From Promicromonospora sp. AC04 (GTDB lineage Bacteria > Actinomycetota > Actinomycetes > Actinomycetales > Cellulomonadaceae): 64,000 nucleotides of DNA. This document shows positions 26,585 through 34,170 of this stretch, in pieces. The first letter of the stretch is position 1, and the number at the start of each line of letters is the position of its first letter. Position numbers and translations under genes: made by a program. The notes under the pieces were generated by a model, which worked only from the letters and a program-made list of their open reading frames with translations, did no database searches and had not been told where the DNA came from. Where the stretch lies: positions 1,178,001 through 1,242,000 of the forward strand of contig NZ_QBUG01000001.1 in the NCBI RefSeq assembly GCF_003058225.1. Reading direction: 5' to 3'.

Positions 26585-26891
26585 TGGAGCGGGTCCTTCC
26601 GTCACTCGTGGTGGTGTGGCAGGTCGTACTGACAAAAATGGCGCACCTGATTGCCGGCGCGACGAACGGATCCTCGGGTCGACGATGCTTGCAGGCTGCG
26701 CAGGCGGGTGTGGCCTGCTTCCGACTGCCGATGTTCCTGGTCGTCAACGAGGCTCAGACCACGCGGGCGGCGGCAGCCGGCCGGGTCCTGGTCGATGTTC
26801 GCGGGATTCTTCGGCCCTGCAGGCACATCGGCATTCGCGGCGAAGCGTCGCCGGCCCCGGAGTACGCCTGCGGATCCAGGGTCGTTCGAAG

Positions 26892-27301
26892 GGTGTACCA
26901 CGTGGCGTGGTACGAGCCTTACCCCAGGTCGGAGCAGCGATTGCGACCGGCGGCGGACGCGATGTGCCACGCGGGATTTAGCACGTGGTACACCCGTCTG
27001 CGCTGGTCAGCCAGGGGTTATAGACCCCTGTACCACTTGTACCAGGAATTAGGACCAAAATATGGAGGCAGGAAGCGACAGAGCATCTCTCAGATGCGGC
27101 CAACCCCTGCGGGCGTCCTAGGCAATCTTTCGAGTATTCGTGGTACTCGTGCCACATCGAGGAAATGCCGTGGCCAGCCAGGCACGATGCCGTACCACGG
27201 CTGTGTGTCCACGTGGTACCCGGCTATGGAGAAGCCTGCCGGGACCGGCTGTTTTCACAGGTCAGAGGCCAGTCCGCGACATGTACCACGCTGCGTGGTA
27301 C
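26892..27301. repeat. GTACCACG/CGTGGTAC inverted-repeat array: candidate oriV or centromere
   Basis: Four dyads built from GTACCACG and CGTGGTAC lie in a non-coding kilobase. Those at 26895-26913 and 27283-27301 have 3-base spacers. Those at 26964-26991 (one mismatch) and 27192-27219 have 12-base spacers, so the order is N3, N12, N12, N3. Half-sites sit at 27030-27043 (TGTACCA twice) and 27139-27155, and a CAGGGGT/ACCCCTG hairpin at 27012-27030. GGGTGTACCACGTG (26892-26905) is repeated inverted at 26982-26995. The middle (about 27015-27070) is less GC-rich. Replication genes start just to the left. The rest of 26585-27659 holds an ATTGCCCATG site (27510-27519) and a terminator, but no gene. 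Confidence 0.6.
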
Positions 27302-27506
27302 GCCTTGCCGAGGGAACTCGCTGACTGCAAGGGGACAGCGGGCTGATCGGTCACCGTTTGCCCTCAGGGCCGGCCTGCCCTGTTGGCGGTGGGCTCTGAC
27401 GAGCCCTTCGGGTGCACGCCCCGAGAGAACAGCTCCGGGCGCCGGAAGAGTGGATACACGAGGCGCGAGTCAGCGCCGGATTTTGATGAGTATCGAGGGC
27501 TGGCTG

Positions 27507-27521
27507 ATCATTGCCCATGGT
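27507..27521. promoter_or_regulatory. ATCATTGCCCATGGT operator-like site
   Basis: It differs by one base from the site at 25843-25857. It lies in non-coding DNA between the candidate origin and the terminator at 27599-27637, with no gene start nearby. It may be an auxiliary repressor or nucleoid-protein site. Confidence 0.4.
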
Positions 27522-27598
27522 GGTTGGCGATTGATATTCTCGAGGTTGGGTAATGCGGCTGTCGTCGCCGTTGTTGCACTGGAACGTGAAGACAGAAG

Positions 27599-27637
27599 GG
27601 CCGGAGGGCAACCCTGTGGGAAGGGAGCCCTCCGGCC
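27599..27637 (-). terminator. Terminator of the gene at 27660-28073
   Basis: GGCCGGAGGGC (27599-27609) pairs with GCCCTCCGGCC (27627-27637) in an 11-bp stem, with TTT on the plus side and CCCTTCTGTC on the minus side. It lies 22 bases past the minus-strand stop at 27660. Confidence 0.75.
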
Positions 27638-27659
27638 TTTCTGCACGCGCCGAGCAGTG

Positions 27660-28073
27660 TCACACGTAAACTGCAGCGTCCCGATCTCGCTGATAGTGCC
27701 CGTGAGGTGCTGCGGGACGTGGGCCGCGAGACCATTCCGGCCCCTCGACCGCATACAGGATCTCGTAGTTGATCGTGGTGTTGCGGTTGAGCGGGTTCTC
27801 ACCGGCAGTCCTGCATGTCCCGATTTTGCGGAAGCCATGGACGGCACCGGCGCGCTCGAAGAAGCGGTGCAGCTTCTCTCGGACGCGCTCTCGCGCGTGG
27901 TCCGGCGTGACGCCGCTGGCGGACACGACGAAGACGTGGGTGTAGCCGCTGTCGAAGGTGGGCAGCCCGCCAAGGTCGAGATCGAGGCCAATCTTCGCGC
28001 GGCCAATATCGAGCGGGTCGGGAGGGATGAGCCGGCCTCGCGCGTCGTACGCGCAGGCGCTGACGGCTGCCAT
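27660..28073 (-). CDS. Hypothetical protein, 137 aa
   Basis: It starts MAAVSACAYDARGRLIPPDP at 28073 behind GAGAGGAG. Internal beta segments (TFDSGYTHVFVVSASG, TTINYEILYAVEGP) and a basic central helix (HARERVREKLHRFFERAGAV) suggest a small alpha/beta fold. No family is recognised. It stands between two terminators, so it is probably monocistronic. Confidence 0.55.
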   Translation of the reverse strand: MAAVSACAYDARGRLIPPDPLDIGRAKIGLDLDLGGLPTFDSGYTHVFVVSASGVTPDHARERVREKLHRFFERAGAVHGFRKIGTCRTAGENPLNRNTTINYEILYAVEGPEWSRGPRPAAPHGHYQRDRDAAVYV

Positions 28074-28137
28074 GATGGGCTCCTCTCCCTTGTCGAGCAT
28101 GGCACCTGAGTGGATGACTCCAATCAGCCACAACCCC

Positions 28138-28160
28138 GGTGACCGGGTCGCCCGGTCACC
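28138..28160 (-). terminator. Terminator downstream of the CPBP gene
   Basis: GGTGACCGGG and CCCGGTCACC form a 10-bp stem with a TCG loop. It lies between the CPBP stop at 28374 and the next minus-strand start at 28073. The 300-base gap holds nothing else I can support. Confidence 0.6.
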
Positions 28161-28373
28161 CGTGCAGCAGGTCTGCCAGGAGGAGCCGTTCTGCAGAAGC
28201 GGTGCGACGGTCGACGGTGATGCTATGGAAAGGTGCCGCCTCAGCACGGTGGCATCCTCCTGACGCACCACGTGCCGTTCCCTGCGAAAGACCGAGCCCT
28301 GCGCGTGGTTCGCCACGGTCCCCGGCGGACAGCGGAACGTGAGGACGGTCGCCGTGGGCCACGGCGCCCGCCG

Positions 28374-29189
28374 TCATGCGTGTCGGCTCGTGGGTGGTCC
28401 GATCCGTCGCCCCTCGGCGGTGTGGGCCGATCGGCCGGCCTCGACGACATGTCGGTAGAGCATCCAGGTGGATCCGGCAAAGGCCAGGCTCAGGGCCGTC
28501 GTGGCGAGCGGGTTGGCAAGGGGCACGAGCATCTGTGCTGGGACGACCGTCGCCGCGAGGTTGAAGATCGCGTGCGAGAGCATGCAGGGCCACAAGACGC
28601 GGGTGTGCTCGTAGACGAGCCCCAGCACCACCGCCAGAGGCAGAACCAGAGCGAGCTGGACAACGTTGCCGTGCAGGAAGCCGAACGCCACGGTGGTGAC
28701 GACGACCGAGGCGAGGACGCCGACCCGCTTTCGCAGCAGCGGGTAGATCAGTCCGCGGAACAGGGCTTCCTCACCCAACGGTGCGGCGAGCAGGGTGAGC
28801 AGGAGGGCCGCTTCGAGGTCAGCCATCTGCCGGGCCTGGATCGACCGGTCGAAGCCGGCCGATCCCGCTGTGGCATAGATCCACAGGGCCAGCGACTGGC
28901 CGGCGAGGAAGGCCAGGGCGGTGCACGCGACCACGGACCATCCGAATCGGGGCGTCGCGCCCTTCGCTCGCCGGCCCGGTTCGTGGGCGAGCCACCGGGG
29001 TCGAACAAGTCGCGTCGTGCAGATCAGGGTAGCGATGAGACCTCCGAGTGCGGCGGTGCCGATGATCGGATCGCCGACGACCAGCACGACGGCCGCACCG
29101 GCACCGAGATAGACCGCGACGACCGCCGAGGGCACCAGGACGGACCATCCGACGTCGTGGAGGCGAGAGATGGTCGGTGGCGCCGTCAT
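28374..29189 (-). CDS. CPBP-family intramembrane metalloprotease
   Basis: A 271-residue protein with six to eight hydrophobic segments and the CPBP (Abi/CAAX) signatures: EEALFRG, FGFLHG and SHAIFN, which supply the catalytic glutamates and zinc-binding histidines. AGGAGGAG precedes the ATG. Family members process prenylated or bacteriocin-type substrates, or confer immunity to such peptides. The substrate here is unknown. It follows the RecJ-like gene by 19 bases, so the two may be co-transcribed although functionally unrelated. Confidence 0.85.
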   Translation of the reverse strand: MTAPPTISRLHDVGWSVLVPSAVVAVYLGAGAAVVLVVGDPIIGTAALGGLIATLICTTRLVRPRWLAHEPGRRAKGATPRFGWSVVACTALAFLAGQSLALWIYATAGSAGFDRSIQARQMADLEAALLLTLLAAPLGEEALFRGLIYPLLRKRVGVLASVVVTTVAFGFLHGNVVQLALVLPLAVVLGLVYEHTRVLWPCMLSHAIFNLAATVVPAQMLVPLANPLATTALSLAFAGSTWMLYRHVVEAGRSAHTAEGRRIGPPTSRHA

Positions 29190-29208
29190 GGGCTCCTCCT
29201 CCAGGGGC

Positions 29209-31053
29209 TTATGCGGGTGCGCTGAGCTGGTCGATGATCACGGCCTGGACGCGGGTGTCGCCTCGGAACGTGTTCAGCTGCAGCGTTGCCGTGAACCGCA
29301 TCGTGCCGAGCTCGGTGCGGCTCGCACGCCGCACGAGGTCCTGGAGCGCGCCGTGCTTGTCCTGGGCGGCGTTCCACCACAAGCAGGACAGGCCAGACCG
29401 GGTGACCAGCCGAAGATGCTGCGCTTCGGATCCGATCCGGTCGATGCGCAGACCGAGGGGCTCGATCGCGAGCTGCACGACCGGAGCGGTGAAACTGTGG
29501 CCGAAGGGCTTGAGGGTCTCGGTCCGGCGCACGAGCTCGAACAGGGGCGTGAGGTCGTCGATGCCTGCGTCGCAGTCTGCGTCCGGGCCGAGCACGAGGT
29601 CGCCCTGTGGGGCATCGGGGTCGACGGCGAGCAGAGCGACCCGGGTTGCCTCGGCCAGGATCTCGGCCAGGTCGCCGAGCTTGTCGGCGCTGGACACGCG
29701 CACGCCGCACGCTTGCTGGTGGCCGATCCCGCTGAGCCCGTCGTGGGGCTCGAGGCTGGCGATGATATCGAACCAGCCGGGTGCGCGACCCGAACCACTG
29801 ACGAAGTCCTTGGCCGCGTTCGGGCGGTCGACGACGATGACCGGGTGTCCGGCGTCCTGCATCAGTTGGTTGGCCAGCAGCCCGTACATGCCTTTCGGGG
29901 CATCCGAGAAGTAGACCCATGGCGCCAGCGGTTGGTCGCCGTGCGTGAGCGCTTCGAGGTGCTTGGCCGTCAGCTGCTTGCGGCGCTCGTTGCCACGGAT
30001 CACCCGGTGCGCCGCGGCGAGCTTCTCGTCGGGCGCGGCGGCGGTGAACACCGCGAAACAGTCCTCGAGCGGGTCACCGGTGCGCCGAGGGCTGTTCATC
30101 GCCGGTGCCAGGTAGAAGCCGTAGAAGCCCTCGTCGATGCTGTCGAGGTCGCGGATCTTGCCGGTCTGCGTGAAGGCCTTGAGCATGAGCGCAAAACCCT
30201 CGAACGCATCCAGGAAGGCCGGGTGGTGGGACTCGGTGCGCAGCAGCTGCATCATCGTCGAGTTCTCGATGTCGATCAGGTGCGGCTCGGCGTCCCCGTA
30301 CGCGCCGTTCGGCCTCGGCGGTGAGACCCACAGGAGCCGGGCGATCGAGAGCGAGTCGCGGACCAGCTGACGGTTCTCGTAGAGGATCGGCATGACGTCG
30401 GAGACGGTACCCAGGCCGGCGAACAGACGCAGCAGGTGGATCGCCCACAGCTTCTCAGGTCGATACTTGCGGGCGTAGGCCTCGAGGACTTGGTACAGCA
30501 CGTACGCTCCGCAGATGCCCGGGTGAGCGTAGCTCTCGTCCATCCGGCAGGGGTCGACGGTGACGTCCGCGGCGGACCCCGGCGCGAGCTCCTCGTGGTG
30601 ATCGGTCACCAGCGTGGTCCAGCCCAGTGCCCGCGCTGCGGCGATCCCGCGGTGGGAGTTCACTCCCCCGTCACAGGTCAGCAGGACCCGGGTCTCGGGC
30701 CACGCCTGATGGATCTCGTCAATGTCCTCGGGCGTGAGGTCGTGCCCGCGGCGGTAGTCAGGCACGTGCAGTTCGACATCGAGGCCGAGCTCGGACAGGC
30801 CCGCGAGACCGAGAACCCCAGAAGCGATGCCATCCATGTCGAAGTCGGGCGCGATGGTGACCTTCTCGCCCGACGTCCGAGCAGCGTGCAACGCTTCGAC
30901 CATCTCGGACAGACCCAGGAGCACGTCATGCTCGGTGGACTCGATCGCGGTGAGATGGGCCTCCGTCCAGCCCCGACGCTGGCACAGCAGAGCAAAGAGA
31001 TCGGCCTGACCGACGCTGAGGTGAGAGTCGTCAACGGTCTGGAGCGTGGACAT
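29209..31053 (-). CDS. DHH-family phosphoesterase, RecJ-like
   Basis: A 614-residue protein from ATG 31053 (MSTLQTVDDSHLSVGQADLF), behind GAGAGG. The DHH motifs are clear: DFDMDGIAS near residue 72, CDGG near 126 and VTDHHEE near 150. The C-terminal half has the DHHA1-type region with SGSGRAPGWFD and GIGHQQACGVRV. The organisation matches RecJ single-strand 5'-3' exonucleases. It presumably serves recombination, repair or lagging-strand processing on the element. The gene diverges from lsr2 across a 202-base AT-richer promoter region. Confidence 0.85.
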   Translation of the reverse strand: MSTLQTVDDSHLSVGQADLFALLCQRRGWTEAHLTAIESTEHDVLLGLSEMVEALHAARTSGEKVTIAPDFDMDGIASGVLGLAGLSELGLDVELHVPDYRRGHDLTPEDIDEIHQAWPETRVLLTCDGGVNSHRGIAAARALGWTTLVTDHHEELAPGSAADVTVDPCRMDESYAHPGICGAYVLYQVLEAYARKYRPEKLWAIHLLRLFAGLGTVSDVMPILYENRQLVRDSLSIARLLWVSPPRPNGAYGDAEPHLIDIENSTMMQLLRTESHHPAFLDAFEGFALMLKAFTQTGKIRDLDSIDEGFYGFYLAPAMNSPRRTGDPLEDCFAVFTAAAPDEKLAAAHRVIRGNERRKQLTAKHLEALTHGDQPLAPWVYFSDAPKGMYGLLANQLMQDAGHPVIVVDRPNAAKDFVSGSGRAPGWFDIIASLEPHDGLSGIGHQQACGVRVSSADKLGDLAEILAEATRVALLAVDPDAPQGDLVLGPDADCDAGIDDLTPLFELVRRTETLKPFGHSFTAPVVQLAIEPLGLRIDRIGSEAQHLRLVTRSGLSCLWWNAAQDKHGALQDLVRRASRTELGTMRFTATLQLNTFRGDTRVQAVIIDQLSAPA

Positions 31054-31188
31054 GGCGATGGCCTCTCGATCGGGTCGACGGATGCGGGGCGCGGAACGAC
31101 ACCACACCGGATGGTGCGATTCTAGCAACCACGATCGCTAGAACTGTGAATTCCACAACATCTAGGGATGTGATTCCCACCCCTTTGT

Positions 31189-31200
31189 GATAGATCTATC
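31189..31200. promoter_or_regulatory. GATAGATCTATC perfect palindrome in the lsr2/recJ divergent region
   Basis: A 12-bp perfect palindrome within CTTTGTGATAGATCTATCGC, 56 bases upstream of the lsr2 start. Its ATAGATCTAT core recurs at 8733-8742, beside the TATGACATAGGC box. It is a likely operator for the divergent promoters. Confidence 0.45.
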
Positions 31201-31229
31201 GCAACGGTGGGAAATGGCCTTCTCTCACG

Positions 31230-31248
31230 GTTGCCAATGGTCTAGCAT
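31230..31248 (+). promoter_or_regulatory. Leaderless lsr2 promoter with an overlapping ATTGNCAATG-type operator
   Basis: TAGCAT at 31243-31248 is a good minus-10, ending only 7 bases before the ATG at 31256. There is no ribosome site, so the mRNA is probably leaderless. GTTGCCAATG (31230-31239) matches the operator core seen at 25843-25891 and lies between minus-35 and minus-10, where a bound protein would block RNA polymerase. Confidence 0.5.
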
Positions 31249-31255
31249 CGTCAAC

Positions 31256-31717
31256 ATGGCACGTAAGGCAGTGATCTCGTCGGACATCAGCGGAGACCCG
31301 GACGCCGCGACGGTCGGCTTCGGCCTGGGTGACAGTTGGTTCGAGGTTGATCTCACCGCCGCCGAGAAGAAGGAGCTCCAGGCAGCTCTCGCCCGCTATG
31401 TGAAGGTTGCGCGGCCCGCAGGCAAGAGGGTTCCGAGGAAGTACGCTCCCGAGACCACCCCGGAAGAGCGCGAGCTGATCCGCGTCTGGGCACGAGGGCA
31501 GGGCTACGAGGTCAAGGATTGGGGCCAGATCTCGAACGTCATCCTCCTGGCGTACCAAGAGGCGACTGGGCACAAGAAGATGGAGCGAGCCTTTACGGCG
31601 AAGGTGCGCAAGCAGGTCCTCAATTGGGCCGAGGGGCGCGGCTACCACGTCGACGAGAAGGCCCGGATCCCTAGTGAGACCATCAAGGAATATCTCGCCG
31701 CACACCGACGTGGCTAA
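31256..31717 (+). CDS. lsr2: Lsr2-like nucleoid protein with a duplicated DNA-binding domain
   Basis: The 153-residue protein begins MARKAVISSDISGDPDAATV and carries the Lsr2 N-terminal dimerisation domain (FGLGDSWFEVDL, ending near residue 55). Two Lsr2-type C-terminal modules follow instead of one: residues 71-103 (LIRVWARGQGYEV) and 114-151 (VLNWAEGRGYHV, ARIPSETIKEYL). Canonical Lsr2 (about 112 residues) has one such module, with an RGR minor-groove hook. Here the hook is degenerate in the first copy (DWGQ) and KAR in the second. Lsr2 silences AT-rich or foreign DNA, and plasmid copies can lower the host cost of carriage. The start is read as leaderless. Confidence 0.85.
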   Translation: MARKAVISSDISGDPDAATVGFGLGDSWFEVDLTAAEKKELQAALARYVKVARPAGKRVPRKYAPETTPEERELIRVWARGQGYEVKDWGQISNVILLAYQEATGHKKMERAFTAKVRKQVLNWAEGRGYHVDEKARIPSETIKEYLAAHRRG

Positions 31718-31752
31718 GCAGATCCTCAGCGTGTAGGTCAGGGTTCAGAGCC

Positions 31753-32280
31753 CTACACTTTCCGCGTTCCCGGACGAAGGACTCGGCCGACTGGCATCGC
31801 GTCGATGACCTGGAGACCGGCCGCTTGCGCGCAGGATCGGCAGTGCACGGTGCCGTGCGAGAAGTGCCCGCGGCGCCCGCAGGCCAGAAGCTGCTCATTG
31901 GTCCGCTGCGGGCAACTCGGACGTCGGCACAGGTCGAGGAACGCCGTACAGCGAACCTCGGCCCCTGTGTCCGAGAAGGCCTGTGCGGCGTGAACCATGC
32001 GCTGGTTGCGGTGGAACCCTGCCCCGTTGCCGCCTCCGTTCCAGTCGGCGGGGAACGTCAGGATGCCGAAGCCCGCGTCACGCCACAGGCGCTCCGCCAT
32101 GGCATCGGCGCCCTTGTCACAGTGACCGGACAAGAGCAGCGGCTTCACGATGTTCTCGGCTCCCCAGGTGCGCCAGACGTCGCGGAAGACCGAACGCATG
32201 GTCGGCTCGTCGTCCCAGGTGCGCGCACCGGTGACGAGAACGATGTGGGAGAACGTCGCCGGAGTCCTTGCGGGAATCAT
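31753..32280 (-). CDS. SLOG/DUF2493-like nucleotide-binding protein with a C-terminal Cys cluster
   Basis: It starts MIPARTPATFSHIVLVTGAR at 32280 behind GAGAGGAGC and encodes 175 residues. The first 110 show the DUF2493/YspA Rossmann-like pattern VLVTGARTWDD, LLSGHCDKGADAMAERLWRD and ILTFPADW, a SLOG fold thought to bind nucleotides or ADP-ribose derivatives. The last 65 residues carry CRRPSC and VHCRSC with several His, probably a zinc ribbon. SLOG proteins occur in phages, plasmids and some defence loci. The exact role here is unknown. Confidence 0.7.
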   Translation of the reverse strand: MIPARTPATFSHIVLVTGARTWDDEPTMRSVFRDVWRTWGAENIVKPLLLSGHCDKGADAMAERLWRDAGFGILTFPADWNGGGNGAGFHRNQRMVHAAQAFSDTGAEVRCTAFLDLCRRPSCPQRTNEQLLACGRRGHFSHGTVHCRSCAQAAGLQVIDAMPVGRVLRPGTRKV

Positions 32281-33141
32281 TCGGAGCTCCTCTCGGTGGA
32301 CGTCACGCTCGAAAGCGGACCGGGCACAAGTGCGTACGGCCGTGCACCCGGGCCAGCTCCGCTGGCCGACCATCCCGGGGTGGGCGGTCAGCACTTCAGC
32401 GTGGGCCTGGGCAGGCTCCAGCGTTGGCGTCCTGGTGTGAGCGGCGCGGCTTCCACCGTTGCGAAGCAAGGCGCCTTCTGCGCTGGATCGCCACTTGGGG
32501 CATCGGCACGCGCCCACTCCTGAGCCCGGCGCGCAGCGCCGCGCGATCCACCGCGCCCGCCTTCCTTGTCGCGGCCGGCCAGGCCTATGCAGGCTGCGGC
32601 GCACAGCGGGGGGGTGTTCGACTCGAGCGAAGCGCTGGGCATGGCCGAGGGAGCGCCAGCGAGCGAGGAACCGGCGAGCGAAGCGAGCGGTGGAACCTGT
32701 CGGCTATGCCGACTAACACGTCCTCGCAGCGCAGCGGAGAGGCCGAGCGGAGCGAGGGTCCGCAGGACGCGTGTTATCAGGTTCCCTTATGCCCTTTGCT
32801 TCCTCTCTCCACTGCATCGCGTCCGGAGCCTTGGCGGAGGACCGATGCGGCCTTCATCAGGGGAAACGGTCCGTACCTCCTTGACCCGTACCTCTGCCAT
32901 ATTTCCGCGCAGCGGGGTACGGGTCCGGACGTTTCGCCTGGTCATCGCACCTTCTGGGTGTACCGCACTCTTGACGACCGTGATACGCCCGTACAGGTCT
33001 CGCGGATGCCGGGCGCAGCCCGGTTCATGACCGCGTGGTCACGACAAGCTGCCGCAGGCGCCCCGGCGACCGAACTTTGCCGCTCGGAGCCATCGCAACG
33101 AGGACGACGCGGGGCAGCGGCGGCCGTCCCTCCCTCCGCGG
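32281..33141. other. Non-coding region rich in inverted repeats: candidate res, oriT or ssi site
   Basis: These 861 bases hold no supported gene. Four structures stand out. GGATCGC (32485-32491) and GCGATCC (32543-32549) form one pair. About 32604-32760 holds direct repeats of GAGCG/AAGCGAGC type. TAACACG-TCCT (from 32714) pairs with AGGAC-GCGTGTTA (to 32776). GACCCGTACC (32883-32892) is the exact complement of GGTACGGGTC (32916-32925), and CCGTACCTC is duplicated at 32871 and 32886. The serine recombinase fragment starts just to the right, so a recombination site is one reading; a single-strand initiation site or oriT are others. Confidence 0.45.
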
Positions 33142-33546
33142 TCAGTCCGTTGGCCGCTCGGCCCCGTCGTCGTTGAACATGGTGCGAAGTCGGAGGATCT
33201 GCGCACCTTCGGACGACGTGCGGACTCCTGCCTCGGCCGTCGCGAATCCGACACCGTGATCTCTGGCGAGCTTGTCGAGCATGGGGCGCACGTCGGAAGA
33301 GCGGGAGATCCGGTCGGTTGATCGCGCGACGATGACGTCGATCTCTTCCGCTTCGGCCATGCGCAGGACGCGGTTCCAGCCGGGCCTGTCGGCGTCGTTG
33401 CCAGACGTGAAGTCGTTCTCGACCGCTACGACCCGCCACTGTTGCTCATCGCAGAGCTGCCGACACTCCCGCTCCTGGAGCGGATGCACCATGGGGCTGG
33501 GATTCGCTCGAGCCGAGCGGGTGTAGATGGCTGCGCGCTTGTCCAT
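33142..33546 (-). CDS. Serine recombinase, catalytic domain only
   Basis: The 134-residue product (MDKRAAIYTRSARANPSPMV) matches the N-terminal resolvase/invertase domain: AAIYTR, a RPGWNRVLRMAEAEEIDVIV strand-helix and STDRISRS. It ends before the long dimer helix and lacks the C-terminal DNA-binding helix-turn-helix, so it is truncated against the usual 180 or more residues. The residue two positions after the Arg, normally the nucleophilic Ser (R-V-S), is Ala here (R-S-A), with Ser one position early. Activity is doubtful unless register or partner compensates. It adjoins the repeat-rich region 32281-33141. Confidence 0.7.
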   Translation of the reverse strand: MDKRAAIYTRSARANPSPMVHPLQERECRQLCDEQQWRVVAVENDFTSGNDADRPGWNRVLRMAEAEEIDVIVARSTDRISRSSDVRPMLDKLARDHGVGFATAEAGVRTSSEGAQILRLRTMFNDDGAERPTD

Positions 33547-34101
33547 GAAGATGAGTATGGACGAGCACCTCACGTCCCGAGAGAGCAAGCCCGTGTCCCG
33601 AACCGATGCGGCGCCACCATCGCACCAGGATCCCTCGCGCGTGCCCGGAGTGGCCCTGCGCATCTCCTTGACGTCTCGCGCGAGTCTCCACGATGTGCCG
33701 TCCGGGCCGCAGCCAAGGCGTGTCAACGTCGAGCGCGAGCCTCTACCCGGTCCTGCCGGCGCACTGATGCGTGCAGCGACTTCGGAAGGGACGCGGCAAG
33801 GACACCTTGGGGCGTCGCGGACGGCTGGCGATGTGACCCTGCTCGGCCATGTCGCAACTTCGGTTGGCCCCTCGGCGTCCCGTTGATGGCTCTGGTGCGA
33901 CACCCCAGTGGTACCTCAGCGCTCCCCCGCGCGGATGGGGCACCGAGGCGTCTTCCCGACGTCCTGCCTGCCACCCGGCACGTATGTCAATGAGCCTCGT
34001 TGGTGTACTGTGCACGTATGACATAGGCACGGACCGTCTATACGCTCTCGATTGGCAATGGCCCGTGTTGCAAGGTGCACATGAAGGAGAGGTGACTCCG
34101 T
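33547..34101. other. Region upstream of the partition operon: possible parC and promoter
   Basis: No gene is supported in these 555 bases. Near the right end GCACGTATG occurs twice, at 33978-33986 and 34012-34020, 34 bases apart. The second copy overlaps the TATGACATAGGC box, and ATTGGCAATG follows at 34051-34060. Centromeres of actin-type partition systems are usually repeat clusters just upstream of the operon, so this is the natural parC candidate. Confidence 0.45.
34017..34028 (+). promoter_or_regulatory. TATGACATAGGC box of the partition operon
   Basis: Identical over 12 bases to the minus-strand box at 8724-8735, and placed the same 74 bases before the first start codon (34102). ATTGGCAATG at 34051-34060, a member of the operator family, lies between box and start. 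Confidence 0.5.
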
Positions 34102-34170
34102 ATGGCAGCACACATCGTGTTGATGGCACGGCCGGACGGGCGTCGACGGCACGCTCGGGGGCCCTGGTGA
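34102..34170 (+). CDS. 22-residue leader ORF coupled to the ParR-like gene
   Basis: ATG at 34102 follows AAGGAGAGG, the only strong ribosome site in the area, and encodes MAAHIVLMARPDGRRRHARG plus PW before TGA. The TGA overlaps the GTG start of the ParR-like gene (GTGA at 34167-34170). It is arginine-rich and probably acts as a translational coupler or attenuator. A 22-residue leader ending in the same TGG-TGA occurs at 43246-43314. Confidence 0.45.
   Translation: MAAHIVLMARPDGRRRHARGPW

Noticed and set aside
26892-27301. CRISPR array
   Set aside because: The GTACCACG units are inverted and irregularly spaced, with no constant repeat or unique spacers, and no cas gene is near.
26608-27324. 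238-codon plus-strand frame over the GTACCACG array
   Set aside because: It is rich in Arg and Cys with no family, has no ribosome site and crosses symmetrical repeats. The region is better read as non-coding.
32268-33176. 302-codon plus-strand frame
   Set aside because: It crosses the inverted repeats, has repetitive Arg/Ala/Glu content, and overlaps the start of the SLOG gene and the end of the recombinase gene on the other strand.
33142-33546. Integrase of an integrative element
   Set aside because: The serine recombinase has only the catalytic domain and an altered active-site motif, so it does not support integration by itself.
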